Source: Chloroflexota bacterium (GTDB lineage Bacteria; Chloroflexota; Dehalococcoidia; SM23-28-2; RBG-16-64-32). Taken from it: a DNA stretch of 7,210 bases. The notes under the pieces were generated by a model. The model searched no databases. It was not told the origin of the DNA and worked only from the letters and a program-made list of their open reading frames with translations. Shown piece by piece: positions 1-5,796 of this stretch; position 1 is the stretch's first letter; the number at the start of each line of letters is the position of its first letter. Where the stretch lies: contig VBEI01000019.1 of the NCBI GenBank assembly GCA_005882715.1, positions 1-7,210 of the forward strand, given 5' to 3'. Position numbers and translations under genes: made by a program.

Positions 1-487
1 CCTGCAAAAACCCCAACATCGCTTCGGTCTTGCCGCTTTCGGCCCAGCCGGCAAGCAGGATCCCTTTGCCTTCGTACGCAACGGCCGCGGAGTGCAACGC
101 CAGGCTGCCCTTCGGCAAGAGTGATATCTGGAGCGCGGGACGCACGTAATCGATCAACAGGCGCCGCATTCCGCTCCCCCCTGACCACCCGATGACGCAA
201 CCTTCGCCGACCGAGGAAAAGGGAAGGCTGAGGGACATGGCGCCCTTCCGCAGAATGAATTCAGAGTCACTGAACTCGCACTCTTGACTGTCGCCCGCAT
301 CGCCGAGACGATAGCGGTTTCCTCTCGAAGACACGGTCCGGAGACGCGAGATTGAGACGTCGGGCTCAGACGCGAGGGGCGAAGGACGCCACGGGTCCAG
401 CTGGCGGGCAACGAGGCGCGCCAGCGAAGGGGTCGGATCGATCAGACGTAAGCCAAGTACCCCGTGGATATCGTAATCGACGTTCAT
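1..487 (-). CDS. HPr kinase/phosphorylase-like P-loop protein, 3' end cut by window edge
   Basis: The reading frame is open from the left edge to an ATG at 487-485; the next in-frame stop upstream is at 517-515. The first 162 residues are present. Near the end is a Walker A motif, GWAESGKTE (G147 to E155), with the Glu after GK[ST] that is typical of HprK. It is preceded by LHSAAV (His132) and by GKGILLAG, which parallels the LHG...GVGVLITG stretch leading into the P-loop of HPr kinases. The first ~100 residues, beginning MNVDYDIHGVLGLRL, do not match the HprK N-terminal domain, so this is an HprK-like ATPase/kinase and not the PTS regulator itself. In my recollection such proteins sit beside glycosyltransferase or peptide-modification genes in Chloroflexota and Cyanobacteria; their substrate is unknown. 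The gene is transcribed divergently from the rest of the locus. The start is supported by a strong Shine-Dalgarno. The family call is fairly sure, the function is not. Confidence 0.8.
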   Translation of the reverse strand, partial: MNVDYDIHGVLGLRLIDPTPSLARLVARQLDPWRPSPLASEPDVSISRLRTVSSRGNRYRLGDAGDSQECEFSDSEFILRKGAMSLSLPFSSVGEGCVIGWSGGSGMRRLLIDYVRPALQISLLPKGSLALHSAAVAYEGKGILLAGWAESGKTEAMLGFLQ

Positions 488-491
488 ATAT

Positions 492-498
492 CTCCGCC
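492..498 (-). promoter_or_regulatory. Ribosome binding site of the HprK-like gene
   Basis: On the minus strand GGCGGAG lies 4 bases before the ATG at 487. It is a strong Shine-Dalgarno match and fixes the start of the HprK-like gene. Confidence 0.7.
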
Positions 499-511
499 CC
501 TGACCTTCATG

Positions 512-540
512 ATACTAAAACGCGCGGCGACGATTGACGA
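512..540 (-). promoter_or_regulatory. Candidate sigma70-type promoter for the HprK-like gene
   Basis: Read on the minus strand, TCGTCA (540-535) and TAGTAT (517-512) are separated by exactly 17 bases. They match the -35 and -10 consensus at 4 of 6 positions each. Transcription would begin near 505, just upstream of the Shine-Dalgarno at 498-492. The position in the divergent gap fits well, but the -35 is imperfect and the call rests on pattern only. Confidence 0.4.
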
Positions 541-607
541 TAACGCCCGGCCATTCCCCCGGCCGCGCATGCAACGTAGACTAGATTTATCCAGTCCTAA
601 TCGGAGT

Positions 608-1174
608 ATGCGTTCACTTCCACACATTACCATCGCCTGCGGCGCAATCTGGGCGGGGTCGCGGCTTCTGGGCGCAAACGGACGTGATCGGGCGCTCATA
701 GATGGCGCCACGAGGGAAGATTCGGCCGAAAAACGCCAAGTGAACGGAAGCGGCCAGACAGACTATCGTCTGGTGGCCATGGGATCGCTGCTTCCGGACC
801 TCGTCGACCGAGCTCAGCGCGCCGCGTTCCGAACACGCCGTTCGAGCCCCGACCAGCATTTTCTAGGGCATACGTTGCTCCTCAACCTGCCGCTGCTTTT
901 CGCGGGAATCTACTTCTTGCGGCGCCATGGGGACGCGAAGCTGCTCTCGGTAAGCGGCGCGTCGATGACGCATCTACTGGTCGATCCGGTCATACGTTCG
1001 CCAGCCACGCTTCTCTGGCCGCTCTTCGGTCTCGAGTTCCCAGCGGCGCGAGGACTTTCGTCGCGGCTTACCGCGCTCACCCAGGTTGCGGCCGCAACCA
1101 CAGTTGCCATGACAATCCTTGCCCTTCAGCGACAAAATCGCCTTGGTCAGTTCATCCGCAGTGGGCAGCTGTGA
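608..1174 (+). CDS. YdjM/DUF457-type putative membrane-bound metal-dependent hydrolase
   Basis: This encodes 188 residues. The layout follows the YdjM/DUF457 family (PF04307): an N-terminal His in a short hydrophobic start (MRSLPHITIACGAIW, His6), the GSLLPDLVD motif (59-67) with acidic metal-ligand candidates Asp64 and Asp67, HFLGHTLLL (His84, His88) leading into a membrane helix, then THLLVDPV (His112, Asp116) and WPLFG near 127. A last hydrophobic helix lies at about 156-173. The family HRGxTHS motif is altered to HFLGH, and the segment between His6 and GSLLPD is long and polar. The ATG at 608 is chosen because it aligns with the usual family start; GGAG at 603-606 is too close (1 base), so initiation may be leaderless or weak. 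The frame is open upstream to a GTG at 464, but that would overlap the divergent gene. The enzymatic role of the family is poorly defined. The glycosyltransferase gene follows after 4 bases, so they are probably co-transcribed. Confidence 0.7.
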   Translation: MRSLPHITIACGAIWAGSRLLGANGRDRALIDGATREDSAEKRQVNGSGQTDYRLVAMGSLLPDLVDRAQRAAFRTRRSSPDQHFLGHTLLLNLPLLFAGIYFLRRHGDAKLLSVSGASMTHLLVDPVIRSPATLLWPLFGLEFPAARGLSSRLTALTQVAAATTVAMTILALQRQNRLGQFIRSGQL

Positions 1175-1178
1175 AGCG

Positions 1179-2156
1179 ATGAGTCCCTCGAGCGAGGAAA
1201 AGCGCGCGGGCTTGTCCGAGGATTTCAGGCCTCGAGCCTCAGTAATCGTCTGTGCCTATTCAAACGAGCGCCTGCCTCAACTCAAGGAGACGATCGCATC
1301 GCTGCAAAAGCAGACGTACCCCCCGAGCGAGATCGTGCTCATCATCGACCACAATCCGGAGCTACAGGAGGAGCTGGAAAGGCTCGCCAGCGATACCCTG
1401 CGCATCGCCCCGAACAGCGGCGAGCGAGGGCTGGCGAACGCGCGCAACACCGGCATCGCGCTGGCGGAGGGGGAAGTCCTGGCGTTCATCGATGACGACG
1501 CAGCCGCGGAGCGTAGGTGGCTCGAAGAACTGGTCGCGTGCTATCAGGACCCCGGTGTCATCGGTGCGGGAGGCCGCATCGAGCCAGTCTGGGAGGGCGG
1601 GAGAAAGCCCGCCTGGTTGCCGGAGGAGTTTCTGTGGACCATCGGCTGCTCATACCGGGGGATGGCGGAAGGAAGCATCCGCAACATGATCGGCTGCAAC
1701 ATGTCGTTCCGATCGTCCGTGTTTGAGGAGGTAGGCCTGTTCAATCCCGACATTGGCCGGCTCGGCAACCAACCCCTGGGCTGTGAGGAGACGGAGATTT
1801 GCATTCGGGCGCTGGAACGCTGGCCCGGTAAGAAGATCATGTACGCTCCCGAAGCCCTGGTGTATCATCACGCCTCGCTCGCCAGGCAGACGGTCCGCTA
1901 TTTTGCGAGGCGCTGCTATTTCGAGGGGGTCTCGAAAGTCGTCGTGCGGAGGCTCCAGGGACCCGCCGCCACCAGCGCGGAGGTTGGCTATCTGTCTCGA
2001 ACGCTGCCAAACGCTGTCCTGCGAGAGGCTCGCAATGTCGTTTTGTTGAGGGATGCAGGCGCCGCCGCGTCCCGGATCGGCATGACCACGCTTGGCGTCG
2101 GCGCGGTGGGCGCCGGCTTCGCGTTCGAATTTCTCCGGGGAAAAATCCGCCGATAA
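1179..2156 (+). CDS. Family 2 glycosyltransferase
   Basis: This encodes 325 residues with a GT-A fold. The N-terminal strand SVIVCAYSNE (21-30) and EIVLIIDHN (51-59) form the nucleotide-binding half. GLANARNTG (84-92) and FIDDDA (103-108) carry the DxD-type metal/nucleotide-sugar motif at Asp105-107. NMIGCNMSFR (169-178) and GCEETEICIR (201-210, with the EETE acidic cluster that usually holds the catalytic base) form the acceptor side. YHHASLARQTVRYFARR (229-245) resembles the C-terminal helix of inverting GT2 enzymes that build exopolysaccharide or O-antigen repeats. A short hydrophobic C-terminal stretch (about 290-308) may anchor it to the inner membrane. Donor and acceptor sugars cannot be read from the sequence. 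The ATG at 1179 is chosen because it follows the upstream stop by 4 bases; a GTG at 1161 and a TTG at 1119 in the same frame are alternatives. No strong Shine-Dalgarno is visible. Confidence 0.9.
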   Translation: MSPSSEEKRAGLSEDFRPRASVIVCAYSNERLPQLKETIASLQKQTYPPSEIVLIIDHNPELQEELERLASDTLRIAPNSGERGLANARNTGIALAEGEVLAFIDDDAAAERRWLEELVACYQDPGVIGAGGRIEPVWEGGRKPAWLPEEFLWTIGCSYRGMAEGSIRNMIGCNMSFRSSVFEEVGLFNPDIGRLGNQPLGCEETEICIRALERWPGKKIMYAPEALVYHHASLARQTVRYFARRCYFEGVSKVVVRRLQGPAATSAEVGYLSRTLPNAVLREARNVVLLRDAGAAASRIGMTTLGVGAVGAGFAFEFLRGKIRR

Positions 2157-2309
2157 GTCATCGCCCACGCTGCCTCGCTCGCCCCTTGACGAGAAACTTC
2201 CTCACGAGACAGACGTTAGTAACGCCGGTTAGAGGACTCCGTCTTGCTAATCTGAACAGGCGGCGCGAGTGAACACCGCGCGCGCATGGGTTACCATTTG
2301 GGGGAAAGC
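2157..2309. other. Intergenic gap before the J-domain membrane protein
   Basis: This 153-base gap has no supported gene. It holds an 11-base palindrome, CGTTA-G-TAACG (2214-2224), followed by a second GTTAG (2228-2232). TGCTAATCT (2245-2253) resembles an extended -10 but has no matching -35. A TTGACG at 2186-2191 has no -10 at a workable distance. A promoter for the 2310 operon could lie here, but none is convincing. Confidence 0.3.
2300..2308 (+). promoter_or_regulatory. Ribosome binding site that sets the start at 2310
   Basis: The purine run GGGGGAAAG ends one base before ATG 2310, with GGGGGA placed 4 bases upstream. The other in-frame ATG (2286) has no such site, so 2310 is the better start. 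Confidence 0.6.
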
Positions 2310-4670
2310 ATGGCCACTACGAGAACCAGCAGGGCAAGCATCTATGCCCTGCTCCAGGTGCACCCAGCAGCGCCGCTCGAGCTGATAACGGCCGTGTACT
2401 GGCGCCTTGTTGGCCGCGCGGGCGTGAGCAGCCGGGGCGAAGGTGCCGCAGGTAACCGCGTGCGCCAGCTGGAGCGGGCGTACCAGGTGCTTTCAGACCC
2501 CGAAAAGCGCGCCGCTTACGACAGCGCCATGAATATCCCCGCGCATGCCCCGATTCCCGATCTCGAAGGCGATGACGCCCCCACAAAACCAGTGGACGTC
2601 GCTGAAGATGACGCGGGGTCAATCGACTACTACGAGATATTGCGAGTCGACCCGGCCGCCGAACGCTCGGTTATCGAAGCGGCCTACCCTGTCATGCGCG
2701 AGCTATATCAGGCCGGCATTCAAGCCGGGGACAGGACACCGAGACTCCTTGAGCTGCTCGATCAAGCCTTCGCGACGGTCCGAAATCCGGCGAGTCGCCG
2801 GCGGTACGACGCTGAACGCGCTCAGGCGCAGGCCGCGGTGACCTCCGCGCCACGGGGGGCCGTGATCCCGAGCGCCGCTGCCGAGGCCAGGCAGCCCACC
2901 CGGATCGACCGGGATTCGCTGCTATTCAATGTGTCCATGGTTGCGACGGCGCTCAGCGTACTCTGCCTCGTACTCGGCATGGCGACCTCCTCGCTGGACC
3001 TGACCGACTACGGGCTCGCCAGGAGCTTTCCAATCTCGTTTTACGTGGGTTTGGTCCTGCTTCCGCTCGCTTCGTCATGCCTCTGGTTTACGAACCGCAA
3101 GGTGGACGCCATCGTTCTGGCACAACTGCTGTTGCTGATGGTCGCGATCTGGCTCTCCCCTTACCTCCTTGAGTCGACCGCCAGGTTCCGCTCCTCCTAC
3201 AAGAATTTCAGTGCCGTCGATTGGCTTGCCGATGGCCACGGTTTTGCGCCTGACATTGTCGTCTATCACAACTGGCCGGGCTTTCCCGTAGTTATGACCG
3301 GGGTGCTGAAGATAACCGGCCTATCACCAACCCAGCTTATGGGCTTGTTCCCGTTCGTCGTCCAGATCGCCTACTTGTTCCCGCTGACCTACCTGCTCCG
3401 GGTCTTTCGGCCGTCGGGGAACGGCTGGTGGGCAGGAGTCTGGTTCTTCTACCTGTTCAACTGGACGGGCCAAGATTATTTCGCCCCGCAGGCGCTCGCC
3501 TTCTTCCTGTTCCTCTGCCTGCTGGCCCTGTTCGCGCATATTGTGGCGCATCGGGACGGCTACTTCGACCTCCCGTTAATGGCCCTTACGCTTGCCATTT
3601 ACGGCTCCCTGGTCGTGACTCACGTGCTGACGGCGGGCATCGTTCTCGCCATCATCCTGACTCTTACGGCCAGCGGACAAATGAGACAGCGTAGTGTGTT
3701 GATCGCGGCCGCGGTGATGTTCTTCGCCTGGCAGATTTACGGAGCGGCTTCGTTCTTTAACTTTTCGAATCAGCGAATCCAAGACAACATCCTGGACGTC
3801 CAGGACTTCTTCAACCTCAACATCGGTTCTCGCCTTGCGGGCACACCGGATCACGTCGTGGTGGGTAGGTTGCGAATGCTGATGACGCTCATCGCCGCCG
3901 GTGTGGCCGCGGTCTGCTTCCTCATGCGTCTCACCGAAAGGCATGACCGGCGGAGTCTGGAGCTGATGGGGCGCAGCGCCGGCAGCGCCTTGCAGACGAT
4001 CGGTACGATGCGCCAGAGAAGCCTGATGTACTTGTGGCAACCGGCGCCGTTTGCCGTCTTCTGCTTTGTCGGCCTCGCGATTGTCGCTCCGCTCTACGTT
4101 TACGGCGGTGAGATGATGATCCGCGCGCTATTGTTTAGCCTGCCAGCCTTTTCGCTTCTCGTCGCGAGCGCGTTCAAATGGCGAACGCCGGTCATCGCGG
4201 TGGTCGCTTTGATGGCCCTTGTCGCACCACTGCACATGGTGGCGCGTTACGGTAACGAGCTATATGACTACGTTTCACCGCAAGAAGTCGAAGGCTTTAA
4301 CTACGTCGCTTCGATAGGGCCGGCTAATATTTACGGCGCTTACCCGGCCGGAACATTCCAGAACACCATTCAACTCGACTGGCGATACGGCATCCAGCCG
4401 GGCAAGAACAAGCCACCCGACGCGGACGGCTACCTTCGCCCGGACCGCAACCGCTGGCGGCACCTCGACTGGCCGATTTATGTCGCGCTGAGCCGCGGCG
4501 ACGCCGCGGCCGCGCGCCTTTTCTACAACCAGCCGGGGTTCATCGACAAGGTGAAGACGGAAATCTCTCGCAGGTGCAACTTTCAGCTCATCTTCGAAAA
4601 CACTGACTTCACGTTATATCGGTGGCGTCCTACCTGCGCCCCGGCCGCCTCGGCAGCGGGAGCCCCATAG
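2310..4670 (+). CDS. Tandem degenerate J-domains fused to a GT-C/polymerase-like multi-pass membrane protein
   Basis: This encodes 786 residues. The N-terminal cytoplasmic part has two J-domain-like modules. The first is at about 8-71 (bases 2331-2522), starting IYALLQVHPAA and ending AYQVLSDPEKRAAYD. The second is at about 105-167 (2622-2810), starting DYYEILRVDPAA and ending AFATVRNPASRRRYD. Both keep the helix I start and the helix III/IV signature but lack HPD, which canonical J-proteins need to stimulate DnaK. An Ala-rich linker follows. From about 203 on there are 12-13 membrane helices (for example 203-223, 240-260, 264-284, 342-364, 393-413, 462-482, 521-539, 577-598, 603-644). Extracytoplasmic loops carry SYKNF (296-300), YHNWPGF (319-325) and NWTGQDYFAPQA (384-395). 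From memory these resemble motifs of uncharacterised actinobacterial and chloroflexotal envelope membrane proteins near glycosyltransferases. A soluble C-terminal domain of about 130 residues ends the protein. By architecture it is likely a GT-C glycosyltransferase or polysaccharide polymerase, but the catalytic role is inference. The stop overlaps the next start by one base. Confidence 0.85.
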   Translation: MATTRTSRASIYALLQVHPAAPLELITAVYWRLVGRAGVSSRGEGAAGNRVRQLERAYQVLSDPEKRAAYDSAMNIPAHAPIPDLEGDDAPTKPVDVAEDDAGSIDYYEILRVDPAAERSVIEAAYPVMRELYQAGIQAGDRTPRLLELLDQAFATVRNPASRRRYDAERAQAQAAVTSAPRGAVIPSAAAEARQPTRIDRDSLLFNVSMVATALSVLCLVLGMATSSLDLTDYGLARSFPISFYVGLVLLPLASSCLWFTNRKVDAIVLAQLLLLMVAIWLSPYLLESTARFRSSYKNFSAVDWLADGHGFAPDIVVYHNWPGFPVVMTGVLKITGLSPTQLMGLFPFVVQIAYLFPLTYLLRVFRPSGNGWWAGVWFFYLFNWTGQDYFAPQALAFFLFLCLLALFAHIVAHRDGYFDLPLMALTLAIYGSLVVTHVLTAGIVLAIILTLTASGQMRQRSVLIAAAVMFFAWQIYGAASFFNFSNQRIQDNILDVQDFFNLNIGSRLAGTPDHVVVGRLRMLMTLIAAGVAAVCFLMRLTERHDRRSLELMGRSAGSALQTIGTMRQRSLMYLWQPAPFAVFCFVGLAIVAPLYVYGGEMMIRALLFSLPAFSLLVASAFKWRTPVIAVVALMALVAPLHMVARYGNELYDYVSPQEVEGFNYVASIGPANIYGAYPAGTFQNTIQLDWRYGIQPGKNKPPDADGYLRPDRNRWRHLDWPIYVALSRGDAAAARLFYNQPGFIDKVKTEISRRCNFQLIFENTDFTLYRWRPTCAPAASAAGAP
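4658..4662 (+). promoter_or_regulatory. Ribosome binding site of the second GT2, inside the upstream gene
   Basis: GGGAG lies 7 bases before GTG 4670 and within the last codons of the membrane-protein gene. Together with the TAGTG stop/start overlap it supports translational coupling and the choice of GTG 4670 over GTG 4622. Confidence 0.65.
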
Positions 4671-5539
4671 TGACGTCAGCCGTCGCCCGGTTGCCGATCT
4701 CCGTGGTCGTACCCGCAAGGAATGCTGGCGACTTCATCGAGGCTTGCCTGGCCGCCGTTCTGAGGAACAGGCCGGCCGAGATCATCGTGGTCGATGGGCG
4801 CTCTGAGGACGATACTGTCGAAATCGCCCGACGCTACGCCGATTCCGTGCTCTCGGATGAAGGCGGGGGTGTGGCGTACGCCCGCCAGATGGGGGCTGAA
4901 GCGGCAGAGCAACCCTACGTCGCCTTCGTGGACGTCGACATCGAGCTTACCGACACCGCCCTTGCAGACCTCTTCACTGAACTCAAAGACCGCAAACTCG
5001 AGGCGATCCAGGCGCAGTTGCGGAGCGTCGGCGGGAAGGACTACTGGAGCCGAGCCCTCGTTTCACATCACCGAGGCGGCCGTAGCAAGCACTGGTTCGG
5101 CCTGGTCGCCAGTCTGTTCCTGCGCGAGGTGTTTCTTCATTACGGCATGGACAGCGCGTTCTCGTCCGGCGAAGACATCGAGCTGAGATACCGTCTCGAA
5201 AAGTCCGGGGCAAAGATCGGTCTGTCAGACAAGGTGGTGGTCCCGCACCGCTTTGGAAGCGGATTCAATTTCGCGCTCGGTCAGTGGATGGCCGACGGCT
5301 CCGGGCTTGGCCGCGTCGTCCGGAAGTTCGGCTGGCCGGCTGCGACGACGCTGCTTATCCCGGCGGGAGGCGCCGTCCTTGGAATCGGGCGGTCGCTGCT
5401 TCGCCGGCCGCAGTTCGTGCCCTACTATGCGTTATACGGGGCCTGCAACTACGCGGGCATAGTCCACGGCCTTCTCGATAAGAAGGTCCAACGGTCAAGG
5501 TCGGTGAAGCAATTTGAGCCTTATCGAGACCATAGCTGA
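4670..5539 (+). CDS. Family 2 glycosyltransferase, coupled to the membrane protein
   Basis: This encodes 289 residues from GTG 4670, whose G is the last base of the upstream TAG. The GT-A fold is clear: ISVVVPARN (10-18), EIIVVDGRSEDDT (37-49), the region around GGGVAYARQMGAE (65-77), and FVDVDIE (86-92), where Asp88 and Asp90 form the DxD motif. GEDIELRYRLEKSG (167-180) is the acidic acceptor-side motif. The last part has hydrophobic stretches (about 222-242 and near 255-270) that probably sit on or in the inner membrane. Such enzymes move a sugar from a nucleotide donor to a lipid-linked or polymer acceptor at the cytoplasmic face; the actual sugar cannot be told. The overlap with the membrane-protein gene implies a fixed stoichiometry and possibly a shared complex. 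The 3' end overlaps the next small gene by 26 bases. Confidence 0.9.
   Translation: MTSAVARLPISVVVPARNAGDFIEACLAAVLRNRPAEIIVVDGRSEDDTVEIARRYADSVLSDEGGGVAYARQMGAEAAEQPYVAFVDVDIELTDTALADLFTELKDRKLEAIQAQLRSVGGKDYWSRALVSHHRGGRSKHWFGLVASLFLREVFLHYGMDSAFSSGEDIELRYRLEKSGAKIGLSDKVVVPHRFGSGFNFALGQWMADGSGLGRVVRKFGWPAATTLLIPAGGAVLGIGRSLLRRPQFVPYYALYGACNYAGIVHGLLDKKVQRSRSVKQFEPYRDHS
5503..5507 (+). promoter_or_regulatory. Ribosome binding site of the small membrane protein
   Basis: GGTGA lies 6 bases before TTG 5514, inside the 3' end of the glycosyltransferase gene. It is the main support for the TTG start. Confidence 0.45.
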
Positions 5540-5720
5540 CTCGCCGATTAGCGCCGGAATCACCGTGGCAACGGTTGTCACTGCCGTCTCGCACGAGCTC
5601 GCAGTGGCGACGCGACGCCCACGCGCCCTGGAGTTCGCGAAGAGAATTTGGGGTCCGTACCTGGTGCTACTGCTGGTCTTCGCCGTGATCGTCGTCGCCC
5701 GCGTGGCGACGATCTTCTGA
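5514..5720 (+). CDS. Small single-pass membrane protein, unknown function
   Basis: This encodes 68 residues from a TTG start, overlapping the preceding glycosyltransferase gene by 26 bases. The C-terminal third (about 46-67, starting WGPYLVLLLVF) is a strong membrane helix. Residues 12-32 are moderately hydrophobic and could form a second, amphipathic helix. Between them is a basic stretch, RRPR (34-37) and KR (43-44), which predicts that this middle part faces the cytoplasm. Third codon positions are GC-rich as in the neighbours, which supports a real gene. I do not recognise a family. Its place between two glycosyltransferase genes, with overlap, suggests an accessory or scaffold subunit of the membrane-bound glycosylation machinery, but that is inference. 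It could also be a chance open frame. Confidence 0.55.
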   Translation: MSLIETIADSPISAGITVATVVTAVSHELAVATRRPRALEFAKRIWGPYLVLLLVFAVIVVARVATIF

Positions 5721-5796
5721 CCGCGGCGTCAAAAATAAACGCCAAAGTTTACGGATTTGGAATGAGCGGGCGCTTGCTTCCCGTTGACCGCGCGTT

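Noticed and set aside
154..411. Minus-strand open frame of 85 codons
   Set aside because: It lies in another frame of the HprK-like gene, whose Walker A motif and start signals identify the true frame.
464..607. In-frame extension of the YdjM-like gene to a GTG at 464
   Set aside because: It would overlap the divergent HprK-like gene and its promoter and ribosome site, and the added residues do not fit the family start. ATG 608 aligns with the usual N-terminus.
1119..1178. TTG 1119 or GTG 1161 as the start of the first GT2
   Set aside because: Both would overlap the upstream gene, neither has a ribosome site, and the extra residues lie before the GT-A fold. ATG 1179 is 4 bases after the upstream stop.
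1650..2168. Minus-strand open frame of 172 codons
   Set aside because: It is antisense to the conserved C-terminal half of the first GT2 and shows no recognisable motif; long antisense frames are expected at this GC content.
2186..2191. TTGACG as a -35 element
   Set aside because: No -10-like hexamer lies 16-18 bases downstream.
2286..2309. ATG 2286 as the start of the J-domain membrane protein
   Set aside because: No ribosome site precedes it, whereas ATG 2310 has GGGGGAAAG directly upstream.
3576..4040. Minus-strand open frame of 154 codons
   Set aside because: It is antisense to membrane helices of the J-domain protein, and its His/Gln/Arg/Glu-rich composition is what hydrophobic codons give when read backwards.
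4622..4669. GTG 4622 as the start of the second GT2
   Set aside because: It would overlap the upstream gene by 49 bases without a ribosome site; GTG 4670 has GGGAG at 7 bases and a stop/start overlap.
5725..5743. Hairpin GGCGT with ACGCC around a 9-base loop after the small membrane gene
   Set aside because: The stem is only 5 base pairs, the loop is long and no run of T follows, so it is not a credible terminator.
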